A DNA stretch of 64,000 bases from Pontivivens nitratireducens (GTDB lineage: Bacteria > Pseudomonadota > Alphaproteobacteria > Rhodobacterales > Rhodobacteraceae). Position numbers and translations under genes: made by a program. Where the stretch lies: NCBI RefSeq assembly GCF_014235845.1, contig NZ_JACJUQ010000009.1:85713-149712 (forward strand), in the 5' to 3' direction. Under the pieces are notes generated by a model that did not search any database, was not told the DNA's origin, and saw only the letters and a program-made list of their open reading frames with translations. Below are positions 44,486 through 54,121 of this stretch, piece after piece; the first letter of the stretch is position 1, and every line of letters begins with the position of its first letter.

Positions 44486-46060
44486 TCAGTTCTTGGTCAC
44501 ATCGTCCAGCAACAGGAAGAACGATGGTTGCAGCGAAAAGTCTTCGACGCGGTCACTTGTCACGGCGTTCTGCTTCCAGTTGGCCACAAACACCCAAGGC
44601 GCGTCTTCGTGCACGATCACCTGCATTTCGCGATACAGGCGCGCGCGTTCGTCCTGATCGGTCTCCACACGGGCCGCTTCCAGCAGGGCGTCCACTTCGG
44701 GGTTGGAATAATAGCCCGAATTGAATCCGCCCTGATCAGGCCACGCCTCGGTGCGCAGCGCGAGGAAAGGCAAGGTGTCGGGATCGTTTGTCATCCAAGC
44801 CATTTCCGCCATGTCCGCCTTGCCCTCAAGACCGGGGTTCACGTTGCCAAGGAACGTATTCCATTCATAGGTTTCGATCGTGACATCAAAGCCCACTGCC
44901 TGGAGGTCAGCCTGAATGGCTGTGCCCATCGCAACAGGATCAAGCATGCCTGACCCGCCTTCAGTCACATAGAATGTCAGCTCGGAACCCTCGGCTCCGG
45001 CCTCGGCGATCAGCTCACGGGCACGATCAGGGTCATACGGGTACGGTGCCAGCTCTTCATTGTAGGCCCAGGCAAAGGCAGGCGGTATCGGGCCAGCGGC
45101 CACTTCGGCAGTACCTTCCAGCACGTCATCGACGATTGCCTGCTTGTTGACAGCATAGTTTGCCGCCTGACGCACACGCACATCGGCAAAGGGGCCTTCC
45201 TTGGCATTCAGGATCAGGAACCAGACATGCGGACCGGCCTGTTCGTGCACGGAAAACGCATCACCCTGAAATTCGCTCAGGGCGACGGGCGGCACTTCGA
45301 CCATCAGGTCAATGCCACCGGCCAGCATTTCCGCGGTACGGGTGTTGGCGTCGGTGATCGGGCGGAACACCACCGTCTGCAATTCGGGCGCGCCGTCCCA
45401 GTAATCGGGGTTGGCCTGCACGACCACCGCTTCGTTGCTGCGCCATTCATCAAAGGTGAACGCGCCGGTGCCCGACGGGTTGCGCCCGAAATCAGCGCCA
45501 TGTTCCCTCACCGCGGCAGGCGATACGATCAGCCCCGTGGGGTAGGCAAGGTTGGTCAGGAACGGTGCATAGGGTGCGTTCAACGTGAACTGCACCGTTT
45601 GCGCGTCGATCACCGCCACGTCCTGCACGGCGGAAAAGAAGAACGCCAGCGGGAACGGGCCGGTATCGTGATAGGGGTGCTCTTCGTCCAGCATCCGGTC
45701 GAAGTTGAACTTGACCGCTTCTGCGTCGAAAGCGCTGCCATCATGGAACGTCACGCCTTCGCGCAGGGTAAAGGTATAAACGGTGCCGTCTTCGGAAATG
45801 CTCCACTCGCTCGCCAGTGCAGGCTCGACTTCAAGCGTGCCATCCTTATAGCGCACCAACCCGTCATACATGTTCATCAGGATGCGGAAGTCGTTCACGG
45901 CAGTGACCGCAGCGGGATCGAGCGCCTGGGGTTCCGCGATCTGGCCAACGATCAGCACGTCATCAGGCGTTTGCGCCGATCCCGTGCCCGCAGCAAGTGC
46001 CAATGCGGTCGCCGCCGTGGCCGCAAGCAGCGCATGGCGCGGAAGGGTCAGGAATGTCAT
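44486..46060 (-). CDS. Peptide-type ABC transporter substrate-binding protein (DppA/OppA family)
   Basis: A 524-aa family 5 extracellular solute-binding protein. The Sec signal peptide ends at GTGSAQ (about residue 30), and the fold markers LASEWSISEDGTVYTFTLRE and VRQAANYAVNKQAIVDDVL are present. The ATG at 46060 has AGAGGA upstream. First gene of the importer operon, with the ATTTATCATGA inverted repeat just ahead of it. Ligand unknown; DUF1028 and an amidase next door suggest a peptide, ureido acid or amide. Confidence 0.94.
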   Translation of the reverse strand: MTFLTLPRHALLAATAATALALAAGTGSAQTPDDVLIVGQIAEPQALDPAAVTAVNDFRILMNMYDGLVRYKDGTLEVEPALASEWSISEDGTVYTFTLREGVTFHDGSAFDAEAVKFNFDRMLDEEHPYHDTGPFPLAFFFSAVQDVAVIDAQTVQFTLNAPYAPFLTNLAYPTGLIVSPAAVREHGADFGRNPSGTGAFTFDEWRSNEAVVVQANPDYWDGAPELQTVVFRPITDANTRTAEMLAGGIDLMVEVPPVALSEFQGDAFSVHEQAGPHVWFLILNAKEGPFADVRVRQAANYAVNKQAIVDDVLEGTAEVAAGPIPPAFAWAYNEELAPYPYDPDRARELIAEAGAEGSELTFYVTEGGSGMLDPVAMGTAIQADLQAVGFDVTIETYEWNTFLGNVNPGLEGKADMAEMAWMTNDPDTLPFLALRTEAWPDQGGFNSGYYSNPEVDALLEAARVETDQDERARLYREMQVIVHEDAPWVFVANWKQNAVTSDRVEDFSLQPSFFLLLDDVTKN

Positions 46061-46084
46061 GGCAGATCCTCTCTGTTGCAACAT

Positions 46085-46128
46085 ATTTATCATGATTGAT
46101 TGTATTGGGTCAAATTCTCATGATAAAT
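46085..46128. promoter_or_regulatory. Long inverted-repeat operator between importer and DUF1028 genes
   Basis: ATTTATCATGA (46085-46095) and TCATGATAAAT (46118-46128) are perfect 11-bp inverted arms 22 bp apart in the divergent promoter. Related ATGATAA sequences recur around the regulator's own promoter (47641-47701). Confidence 0.7.
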
Positions 46129-46156
46129 TCAAGATAAATGTGCTAGGGGTGCTCTC

Positions 46157-46846
46157 ATGACGTTTTCCATTCTGACATTTGACGCAAAAACAGGCGTTTA
46201 TGCGGGGGCAGCTGCCACTGGCAGCCTCTGTGTCGGTGGCTGGGTTCTGGGCGGGGACATCGAATCGGGCCTCTGCGCATCGCAAGGCACCGCCCCCAGC
46301 ACGTTCTGGCGCGACGATGCGATCCGCAGATTGCACGCGGGCGACACGGCGGAAAACGTGGTTTCCGGGCTGACCGGCAATGACACAGGGCGCGATCATC
46401 GCCAGCTTGCCGTGCTTGACAAATCCGGCGGCACGGCGGGATTCACAGGGGCGCAAAGCATGCCATTTGCAGATGTCATCGCAACGCCGACCCTGATCGT
46501 GGCAGGCAACATGATAAAGTCGCGCGATGTGCTGACGGCCCTCGCAGACGGGTTTCGTGCCAGCGATGGATCCCCGCAAATGCGCCTGCTTGCCGCCTTG
46601 CACGCAGCGCAGATTGCGGGCAGCGATGTGCGCGGGCTGCAATCAGCGGCCCTGCTGGTGTTATCGCCCGATGCGCCACCACTTGATCTGCGCATTGACC
46701 ACAGCGCCACACCTTTGAACGACCTTGCCGCCCTTGCGCAGCGGGTCAGCCAGCCCCCCTATGTTCACTGGCTGGACAAGGTGCCGGTTCTGACAGACCG
46801 CGATCGCGCGCCGGATCGGTCAGCCGCGTCCGCGTCGCAGGGCTGA
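46157..46846 (+). CDS. DUF1028 protein (Ntn-hydrolase-like)
   Basis: A 229-aa DUF1028 protein: MTFSILTFDAKTGVYAGAAAT at the start, GLCASQGTAPSTF and GGTAGFTGAQSM inside. Members have an Ntn-hydrolase-like fold and accompany peptide ABC importers and amidases, which suggests hydrolysis of an imported amide, but none is well characterised. Divergent from the importer; convergent with the FadR-type regulator (10 bp between the stops). Confidence 0.88.
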   Translation: MTFSILTFDAKTGVYAGAAATGSLCVGGWVLGGDIESGLCASQGTAPSTFWRDDAIRRLHAGDTAENVVSGLTGNDTGRDHRQLAVLDKSGGTAGFTGAQSMPFADVIATPTLIVAGNMIKSRDVLTALADGFRASDGSPQMRLLAALHAAQIAGSDVRGLQSAALLVLSPDAPPLDLRIDHSATPLNDLAALAQRVSQPPYVHWLDKVPVLTDRDRAPDRSAASASQG

Positions 46847-46856
46847 GCGCACCCGG

Positions 46857-47642
46857 TCATTCCGCCATAAACTCACGCGTGATCTTCATTTCCTGCGCGT
46901 TCATCATCGTTTCCGCCTCTTGCATGTGCGAGCGCATGATGTCGCGCGCGCTCTGCCCATCCCCACGCGCAAGAGCCTCCACCAGATCAATCTGGTGGCG
47001 CCGGCCCCGTTCCCAAAGCGCCCTGTTGGGGGCGGCATAAAGGCGCCGATAGACGGTCAGGTCGGCCAGTATTCGCGCCATGAAGGAAATGACGAAATCC
47101 AGCAATTCGTTGTCCGCCGCATCGGCAATCCGCGCATGAAACGCCAGTGAGGTGATGTGCTGCTGTTTTTCTTCTTCGGGTGTGCGGGCCGGTTCGGGAT
47201 GCCGGTGCGCCATCTCGCGCAATTCGTCCAGCGTTTCGTCGTCCAGTTTGCCCGCCAGGGTGGCGACCAGCTCCGGTTCAAGCACTTTGCGTATTTGATA
47301 AATGTCGGACAGGGACAGATCCTTGAAATAGAAGTAATTCCCAAGCAGCGACATGGCGCGATCCTTGCTGACCTCGCCCACAGAGCTGCCACCACCCGGC
47401 CCTGTCTTGGTGACGATCAGCCCCTGCGCCTCAAGGATGCGCATCGCCTCACGCACGGTGCCTTTGGACACGCCAAATTGCGCGATCATCGCCGCCTCGT
47501 TCGGCAGCTTGTCGCCTTTGCGCAGGTCACGCTCAACCACCCAGCGTTTGATCTGATCCGCGACCTGCACGGGCCGCGAGCGTTTCTGCGCGCGCGGTGC
47601 GTCGGTCATCTTGGGATCAGTCGGAAGCGCGTTTCTTCTCAT
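46857..47642 (-). CDS. GntR-family regulator, FadR/FCD subfamily
   Basis: A 261-aa protein with wHTH (residues about 25-90: LPNEAAMIAQFGVSKGTVREAMRIL) and an all-helical FCD effector domain (about 105-245) whose metal/ligand His positions are visible (FHARIADAADN). Divergent from the amidase gene. Its start codon overlaps an ATGATAATTT half-site similar to the operator at 46118, so it probably regulates itself, the amidase and the importer. Confidence 0.92.
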   Translation of the reverse strand: MRRNALPTDPKMTDAPRAQKRSRPVQVADQIKRWVVERDLRKGDKLPNEAAMIAQFGVSKGTVREAMRILEAQGLIVTKTGPGGGSSVGEVSKDRAMSLLGNYFYFKDLSLSDIYQIRKVLEPELVATLAGKLDDETLDELREMAHRHPEPARTPEEEKQQHITSLAFHARIADAADNELLDFVISFMARILADLTVYRRLYAAPNRALWERGRRHQIDLVEALARGDGQSARDIMRSHMQEAETMMNAQEMKITREFMAE

Positions 47643-47701
47643 GATAATTTTCTAGACGAGGCATGGCGCGTTGTGTAGCCGTAAATTGATAATGATAAAT
47701 T
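47638..47701. promoter_or_regulatory. Candidate operator half-sites in regulator/amidase promoter
   Basis: TCTCATGATAATTTT (from 47638) overlaps the regulator start, and ATGATAAATT (47692-47701) is identical to 46120-46129 upstream of the DUF1028 gene. It shares the ATGATAA core with the long inverted repeat there. Confidence 0.55.
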
Positions 47702-47710
47702 GGTATCCCG

Positions 47711-48928
47711 ATGAACTATGGTGACATCGCCCAAAGCCGCCTGACCGCAATCGCAGGCTGTTCGTTGCGCGGCGATGGCGTGACCCGCCTGCCTTTCACG
47801 CCAGAACACCGCGCCGCGCTGGAACATATTCTCAGCTGGACGGCAGCGGCAGGACTGCAAGCGGAAATGGACGCTGCCGGAACCCTGATCGCCCGCCGTG
47901 GCGGACCCGGGGAGGGCAAGACATTCCTGATCGGCTCGCATCAGGATTCGGTGCCCAACGGCGGGCGATATGACGGGATCATGGGTATCGTGTTGGGGTG
48001 CCTCGCGCTGGAAAAGCTCCGCAATGACGGTGTGAGCCTGCCTTTCGCAGTCGAAGTTTTCGCATTTGCCGATGAAGAAGGCGTGCGCTTTCCGACAGCG
48101 CTTCTCGGGCCGCGCGCTCTCGCCGGAACCTTGAATACTCGCGACCTTGTGCGGGCAGATCGCGACGGCATAACCCTGGGGGCGGCCCTTGCCGCGTTTG
48201 GGGGCGATCCCGCGCACATCCCCGCTCTGCGTCGTGATCCAACCAGGATTCTTGGCTACCTTGAGGCACATATCGAACAAGGTCCGGTTCTGGAGCGCAA
48301 ATCGGTGCCTTTGGGGGTCGTCACGGGCATCTGCGGAATTGAACGCAATGCTTTGCGCTTTACCGGCACAACCGGCCACGCCGGAACGGTGCCCATGGCC
48401 GACCGGCGCGATGCCCTTGTTGCGGCATCACGGTTTATCACCGCGGTGTCGGACCACGCCAGCAGAACCAACGCCATCCGTGCCACGGTCGGGACGATCA
48501 AAGTTGCGCCAAATGCCGTCAATGCGATCCCCGATATCGCTGAATTCCCGCTCGAAATCCGGTCGGTCGATGACGCGGCCCGCGCCAGCTTCGCCGACCG
48601 GATGCACTCCATGGGCAATGACATCGCCGCAGCATCGGGGCTGACTTTCGATATGGACCGCACCTATCTGCAGCCTGCCGTCGCCTGTGATCCTGTGCTG
48701 ACGAATACCTTGGCCAAAGCGATTGCAGACAGCAAATATCCAGCCGTCGCGCTTCCTTCGGGGGCCACCCACGACGCTTCGGCAATGTCGGATCTTTGTC
48801 CCATCGCAATGCTATTTGTCCGTTGCAAGAACGGCCTCAGCCATCACCCCGATGAATATGCCAGCGCTGCGGATATGGGGGCCGCAGTGGACGCGATCGC
48901 GGAGTTTTTGAGGTCATTGGCATCATAA
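47711..48928 (+). CDS. M20-family amidase/hydantoinase-type N-carbamoyl hydrolase
   Basis: A 405-aa zinc-dependent amidohydrolase of the allantoate/N-carbamoyl-L-amino-acid hydrolase group. Metal-ligand segments are clear: GSHQDSVPNGGRYDGIMG (His, Asp), FADEEGVRFP (Glu pair), EAHIEQGPVLE (His) and, in the C-terminal half, GATHDASAMSD and HHPDE (His). It would hydrolyse an imported carbamoyl or ureido compound. Just 12 codon-like bases separate the operator sequence from its ATG, and no clear ribosome binding site is present. Confidence 0.92.
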   Translation: MNYGDIAQSRLTAIAGCSLRGDGVTRLPFTPEHRAALEHILSWTAAAGLQAEMDAAGTLIARRGGPGEGKTFLIGSHQDSVPNGGRYDGIMGIVLGCLALEKLRNDGVSLPFAVEVFAFADEEGVRFPTALLGPRALAGTLNTRDLVRADRDGITLGAALAAFGGDPAHIPALRRDPTRILGYLEAHIEQGPVLERKSVPLGVVTGICGIERNALRFTGTTGHAGTVPMADRRDALVAASRFITAVSDHASRTNAIRATVGTIKVAPNAVNAIPDIAEFPLEIRSVDDAARASFADRMHSMGNDIAAASGLTFDMDRTYLQPAVACDPVLTNTLAKAIADSKYPAVALPSGATHDASAMSDLCPIAMLFVRCKNGLSHHPDEYASAADMGAAVDAIAEFLRSLAS

Positions 48929-49474
48929 GAGCCCACCTGGCATGACCACATTGCCACCACTCTCTACGTTTCAGCCTTCGGCAATGTGAAACGCACAGTA
49001 AAGTTCGACATAGAGAACATATGCATACCGCGATCAGGGCTCTTCGGTAGCATTTTCTGCGGGCGACAAGAACATTTGCAACGTATGCCGGGTTCGCTCA
49101 ACCACACCAGTACAGAAAAAGGGGAACCATGTTCCAGCGGCTCCAATCGCTGACAGGTAGGGTAAGGACATTCGCAAAAACCTGCCACGATGGCATGGTC
49201 TAGCGGTTCGACGTTCCATGCTTGACGATGTTCGAGCGTTCGCTGTGCGCGTGGCAACGCCCCCTTCCTTTCTCGAAGAAAGCGCGGTTCCGGAGGGCGT
49301 CCTTGCAGAACAAAAGGTCCCGATGAACATCGCAGTCGAAGGCATTCCGTATAACGTGATTGCACTCGGCGGCAGCGGCCTCACACACTGACGGCCAGTC
49401 CGGCGCGCGTCCCTTCGCAGGCGTGCGCCAAAACAGATATTCCCCTGCGATCCCCGTCGTACAAGGCCCCGGCC
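48929..49474. other. Intergenic region with unassigned short frames
   Basis: 546 bp between the amidase and the RND pump. Apart from the 57-codon ORF at 49218 I see no recognisable gene; minus-strand frames here are Cys/Arg-rich and look non-coding. Confidence 0.4.
49218..49391 (+). CDS. Small ORF (57 aa), unrecognised, possible gene tail
   Basis: Starts MLDDVRAFAVRVATPP and ends VIALGGSGLTH. Codon choice and composition look protein-like, and the frame extends upstream without a stop to 49161, so the true start may be earlier or lost. No ribosome binding site before the ATG. Could be the C-terminal remnant of a larger gene. Confidence 0.3.
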   Translation: MLDDVRAFAVRVATPPSFLEESAVPEGVLAEQKVPMNIAVEGIPYNVIALGGSGLTH

Positions 49475-52400
49475 CTACACGCGCGCCTCTGCCTCTGACT
49501 TCAGCCTGCGCGCGGCCCCGCCGGGCGCGGCGTCCCAGACGGCGATCCAGCGATAGAAGACCGGCGTCAGGAACAGGGTAAACACCGTGGCAAAACCCAG
49601 ACCGCCCACGATCACCCAGCCCACGGCGATGCGCGCTTCCGCCCCCGCGCCCGAGGTCAGGATCAGGGGCAGCCCCCCGAAGACCGTTGAGATCATCGTC
49701 ATCATCACCGGGCGGATCCGCAGGCGCAGCGCGCTTCGGATGGCGGTGTCGATATCCTCACCCGCCGCACGCAGCTGATTTGCAAACTCGACGATCAGGA
49801 TGCCGTTCTTCGCCATGACCCCGATCAGCATCACAAGGCCGATCTGACTGTAATAGTTCAGCGAACCGCCGGTCATGGAGATCGCCAGCAGCGCCGCGGC
49901 AAGGCCGAAGGGCACCGTCATCATGATGACAACCGCGCTGGCAAAACTCTCAAACTGCGCCGAGAGCACCAGAAGCACGACGATCAGCGCCACGCCGAAA
50001 ACCATGTAGATGTCGCCCTGGGAATCGTCGAGCGTCGCGGCCTCTCCGGTGAAGGTAATGCCCATGCCATCGGGCAGAACCTCGTCGGAAATGGCAAGCA
50101 CGCGGGCCATCGCGCTCGACAGGTCCACCCCCTCCCCCAGATTTGCCTGCAACGCGACGGACAGCGCCCCGCCCAGACGTTGGATCTGCGCGTCGCTGAC
50201 CACCATATCCAGCGAAGCGACGGCAGATAGCGGGATATACGCGCCATTGTCGAGGCGGATGGACATGGATGCGATATCGGACGGATCGTCGATCGGCGGC
50301 CCGCCGGGCAGGACGTTAACGTCTGTTTCCACATCATCGGCAAAGACGCTGACAGCGACATCCCCTTGCACCATGGCGCGGATCAGGGCGGTAACATCCG
50401 AACTGTTCAGCCCCATATCGCCGGCGGCGCTGTCATCGACGGTCACTTCCAACTGCGCATTGACGCTGTTGTTGGACAGTTGCGGGTTCAGAAATGTAGC
50501 GTCCTGCGACATCGCCGCCGCAAGGGCATCTGCGGCTTCGGTCATGTTGGCGAGGTTCGTGCCCGTCACCGCGAAGCTCAACCCGCCGCCCGCGCCCCGA
50601 ATGTTGAGGCTGTTGGTGGATCGCGCGCTGACCTGCACCCCGGGGACCGAGGCGAGACGACCGCTGATCTGGGCGATCAACTCCTGCTGGGTCACATCGC
50701 GCGCCGACCAGTCCGGCAGACGGACGACAATAAAGGCACTGGTTCCGCCGCCGACGCCGATGATGCTCTGCACCGTCTCGATCTGGCCGCTCTCCTGATA
50801 CGGCGCCAGAATATCCTCGACCAACAGCACCTGCGTGTCGAGGTAATCGACCGTCGTGTCCGAGGCCCCGCGCGCCTGCACCAGAAAGAAACCCCGGTCC
50901 TCTTCGGGCGTGACGGTCGAGGGCAGCGTCATCGCGGCCCCCATGGCGATGATGGCGAAACCGATGGCGACCGACACGACCAGCAGGGGCGTGCGAATAG
51001 CGAAATCCATCACGCGGTCAAAGGCGCGGGACATGGGCCCGGGTTCCGTTTGCCCCGCCTCGGCCTGCGTCTTTCCGGGGTCCAGAAGGGCTGACAGGAC
51101 CGGTGCGAGGGTCAGCGCCGTGATCGACGACAGCGTCACCGCGAAGGCGAGCACGAAGCCGAATTCCGAAAAGACACCCCCCGCCTGACCGGGCAGGAAC
51201 GAAATCGGTATGAACACCGCAGCCAGCGTTGCCGTGGTGGAAATGACGGCAAAGAAAACCTCGTTGGTGCCCGATGCAGCGGCGGCAAAGGCCCCCATGC
51301 CCGACTTGCGCTTGCGCACGATGTTTTCAACCACGACGATGGCGTCATCCACCACCATGCCCGTCGCCAGAACCAGCGCGAGCAGGCTGATCGTGTTGAC
51401 GGAAAAACCAGTCAACCAGATCGCGGCCAGCGTACCGATCAGCGCCACCGGGATCGTGACCGCCGGGATCAACGTCGCGCGCGGGGAGCGCAGGAACAGA
51501 AAGATCACGGCGACCACGATGCCGGTGGCCATGAGGATGGATTTGACGACTTCGTTGATCGACCCCTCGATAAAGATACCGTCGTTCGAGGTGACCAGCA
51601 GTTGCACGCCTTCGGGCAATTGTTCGCGCAATTCATCCACCGCGACAGCCACCTCGCGGGAGATTTCCAGCGTGTTTCCAACCGATTGCCGGGTAATATC
51701 CAGACCGATGGCGGTTTCCCCGTTCACGCGGGTGAGAACGTTCGCATCCTCGGGGATCAGCTGGACAAAGGCGACATCCGCGACGCGGGTCGTGTCGTTG
51801 ATCGGCAGCTGGTTTATGGTCTCCACCGCGACGGCCTCGTTGCCCACCCGCAGTGACAGCGTCTGGGATTCACTCGTAAGCTCGCCAAGGGCCGTGTCAT
51901 CGCGCAACTGCGCCAGCGCGGCGGAAACGTCAAAGATGGTCAGACCGCGGCTCATCAACGAGGGCATGTTCACCGCCACCCTGAATTCATCGGCACGGTC
52001 GCCGCGCACCGTCACCTCCGCAATGCCATCGATCAGCGAGAGGCGTTCATATACCGTGTTTTCAGCCAGATAGGTCAGCGTGTCGAGGCTGGCATCCCCC
52101 AGCAGGGCAAGGCGAATGATCGCATCGGCGTTGCTGTCACTCTTGCTGACGCTGGGATCGTCGATATCATCCGGCAGGGACCGCAGGGTGCCCGACACGA
52201 TCTCCCGCGCCTCGTTGGCGGCGACGTTGACATCCGTGCCGTCGGACAGGTCGATGGTAATCCGGCTGGACCCCGCGCTGGAGGTGGACTCGATATAGGC
52301 CATCCCCTCAAGCGCGCTCAGCGCATCTTCGAGCACCTGGGTGACTTCGGTGTCCACCGTGCTTGCCACCGCGCCGTCATAGTTGGTCCTGACGGAGAGG

Positions 52401-52558
52401 ACGGGCCGGTCCACATCGGGCATTTCGCGGATGTCCACACTGCCGAGCGCCGCCAGCCCGGCGATGATGATCAGCAGGTTCAGCACGATCCCGAAAATCG
52501 GCCGCGCAACGAAGATATCGGCGAACCCGGCCTTGTGCGCGCGTTTTTCCAGACTCAT
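49475..52558 (-). CDS. RND-family multidrug efflux permease (HAE1 type)
   Basis: A 1027-aa inner-membrane transporter with two repeats of six helices, each with a large periplasmic loop: FARPIFGIVLNLLIIIAG at the start, GMVVDDAIVVVENIVR (helix 4, carrying the proton-relay Asp residues) and GVMAKNGILIVEFANQLR in the second half. It exports drugs or hydrophobic metabolites by proton antiport. The upstream adaptor gene overlaps by 4 nt; no outer-membrane channel gene is present here. Confidence 0.96.
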   Translation of the reverse strand: MSLEKRAHKAGFADIFVARPIFGIVLNLLIIIAGLAALGSVDIREMPDVDRPVLSVRTNYDGAVASTVDTEVTQVLEDALSALEGMAYIESTSSAGSSRITIDLSDGTDVNVAANEAREIVSGTLRSLPDDIDDPSVSKSDSNADAIIRLALLGDASLDTLTYLAENTVYERLSLIDGIAEVTVRGDRADEFRVAVNMPSLMSRGLTIFDVSAALAQLRDDTALGELTSESQTLSLRVGNEAVAVETINQLPINDTTRVADVAFVQLIPEDANVLTRVNGETAIGLDITRQSVGNTLEISREVAVAVDELREQLPEGVQLLVTSNDGIFIEGSINEVVKSILMATGIVVAVIFLFLRSPRATLIPAVTIPVALIGTLAAIWLTGFSVNTISLLALVLATGMVVDDAIVVVENIVRKRKSGMGAFAAAASGTNEVFFAVISTTATLAAVFIPISFLPGQAGGVFSEFGFVLAFAVTLSSITALTLAPVLSALLDPGKTQAEAGQTEPGPMSRAFDRVMDFAIRTPLLVVSVAIGFAIIAMGAAMTLPSTVTPEEDRGFFLVQARGASDTTVDYLDTQVLLVEDILAPYQESGQIETVQSIIGVGGGTSAFIVVRLPDWSARDVTQQELIAQISGRLASVPGVQVSARSTNSLNIRGAGGGLSFAVTGTNLANMTEAADALAAAMSQDATFLNPQLSNNSVNAQLEVTVDDSAAGDMGLNSSDVTALIRAMVQGDVAVSVFADDVETDVNVLPGGPPIDDPSDIASMSIRLDNGAYIPLSAVASLDMVVSDAQIQRLGGALSVALQANLGEGVDLSSAMARVLAISDEVLPDGMGITFTGEAATLDDSQGDIYMVFGVALIVVLLVLSAQFESFASAVVIMMTVPFGLAAALLAISMTGGSLNYYSQIGLVMLIGVMAKNGILIVEFANQLRAAGEDIDTAIRSALRLRIRPVMMTMISTVFGGLPLILTSGAGAEARIAVGWVIVGGLGFATVFTLFLTPVFYRWIAVWDAAPGGAARRLKSEAEARV

Positions 52559-53679
52559 GCGTCCGATCCCCTGCGTGCGTTGGCATCAGTGACCTGCGCG
52601 CCCTCACGCAGCTTCGATGCCCCCTCGGCCACGATCTGCGCGCCCAGAGGGTCATCTGACTCGACCCAGACCTGATCCCCCTCGCGGTAGCGGATGGTAA
52701 CGGCCACGCGGCGGACGCGGCCTTCCTCGACGATCCAGACCCCCGCGCCGGTGCGATCCCAGGTGATTGCCGTTGCAGGCACGACGGGCAAGGCATCGGT
52801 GTCTTCGGTCATGCGGATGGCAAAGGTCATGCCGGCCAGCAACAATCCGCCGGGGTTGTCGATCTCCGCCTCTACGGTGGCGCTGCGCGTCACGCTGTCG
52901 AGCCGGCTGTCAAAGGCGGTGATCTCACCCTCGAAAATCCTGCCCGCATAAGTCGGTGTGGAGACGAAAACCCGCTTGCCTTCGCTCAACAGACCGATGG
53001 AGCGTTCGGGCACCTCGAATGTGGCGAGCAGGCTGGTGCTGTCGTCGATCGTGACGATGGCATCCCCGCTCGACACACGATCCCCGACGCTGACATCGCT
53101 CAGCCCCAGTTGGCCCGAAATCGGGGCGGTGATCGTTCGGTCATCCAGCGCGACCTCGGCCAGTCCGACATTGGCTTCGGCCAGACGCAAGGCAACGCGC
53201 GCGTCGGCAAATGCCACGTCCGTCACGATCGAGCTGCCATTGCTGCGCAGCCCCTCATAGCGGGTGACGGTGGCCTGCGCCTGATCCCGGTTGGCCTGTG
53301 CGATCTCCAGCGCCAGCCGTTGCGTGCGATCATCCAGACGCAACAGGACATCACCCTTTTCCACCATCTGATTGGCATGCAACGCAGTCTCGACCACCTC
53401 GCCCGCATCCGTCGCGGTAACTTCGGTGCGGTGAAGTGAGACAGCACTGCCGACGGTTCGCAGAACGAGGGTGTAGGCCCGGGCCTCCAGCGGGGTCAGA
53501 ACCACCGTCGTCGCGCGCCCCTGCCCCTGCCGCCCGGTTCGTGCGGGTTGCGGGGCACTGGCCGTTTCAGTCGTGCTTGCCCCCCAGAACCGGCTGACCT
53601 GCTCGGGAACACCGAAAGCGATGCCATAGGCGCCCGCAATGATGATGAGGGATAAGATGGCGAAGAATGATTTTTGCAC
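52555..53679 (-). CDS. RND efflux periplasmic adaptor (membrane fusion protein)
   Basis: A 374-aa MFP: N-terminal helix FFAILSLIIIAGAYGIAFG (signal or anchor, no lipobox), biotinyl-lipoyl halves around VETALHANQMVEKGDVLLRL and ITAPISGQLG, a short helical hairpin between them, then beta-barrel and membrane-proximal domains. It joins the permease to an outer-membrane channel encoded elsewhere. Confidence 0.94.
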   Translation of the reverse strand: MQKSFFAILSLIIIAGAYGIAFGVPEQVSRFWGASTTETASAPQPARTGRQGQGRATTVVLTPLEARAYTLVLRTVGSAVSLHRTEVTATDAGEVVETALHANQMVEKGDVLLRLDDRTQRLALEIAQANRDQAQATVTRYEGLRSNGSSIVTDVAFADARVALRLAEANVGLAEVALDDRTITAPISGQLGLSDVSVGDRVSSGDAIVTIDDSTSLLATFEVPERSIGLLSEGKRVFVSTPTYAGRIFEGEITAFDSRLDSVTRSATVEAEIDNPGGLLLAGMTFAIRMTEDTDALPVVPATAITWDRTGAGVWIVEEGRVRRVAVTIRYREGDQVWVESDDPLGAQIVAEGASKLREGAQVTDANARRGSDA

Positions 53680-54121
53680 TGGCTTCTCGGCTCCTCAGGG
53701 GCGCTGTCCATCCGGACAGGTTATCGTAATCTTTGCTCAGTCAAACACCATCGCGCCGAGAGTGGGGACGCCAGGCCAGCTTTCATCAGCTTAGGGTTCA
53801 TCAACTCAGGGCCCATCAACTCAGAGATTGAATGGTCCTGGCCCCCAAAGGTGTTCACGCTTTTTCTTATACGATCACCCAAACCCATTCCGTCGCGCCG
53901 ATTTGGATTATTCTCACCAAAGGACAATTTAATTGCCGAACGCGGCTGACGCGGATCAACGCCCTGCCCCGCACGTCGGCTGATACTGGATATTGCGATG
54001 GCGCCAGCGCGCTGTTCTTTCTGCGTATTCCGCCATCCTCGGGTAGAATGCCATCACTTCGGGCCATGCGGATCGGAACTTCCCGATCCTGCGCGTTGTT
54101 CTAGCTGAGATGGAGGTATTC
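53680..54121. other. Divergent intergenic region between RND adaptor and GH13 genes
   Basis: About 440 bp with both promoters. It contains the 15-bp tandem repeat described separately. No convincing gene; short frames on both strands look spurious. Confidence 0.45.
53782..53826. repeat. Three tandem 15-bp repeats
   Basis: TTCATCAGCTTAGGG, TTCATCAACTCAGGG and CCCATCAACTCAGAG follow one another without gaps. Read on the minus strand they encode ELMGP-ELMNP-KLMKA inside an unproven 68-codon frame (53721-53927). Confidence 0.8.

Noticed and set aside
53721..53927. 68-codon minus-strand gene containing the ELMxP repeats
   Set aside because: No ribosome binding site, promoter position and no recognisable family; reported as a repeat only.
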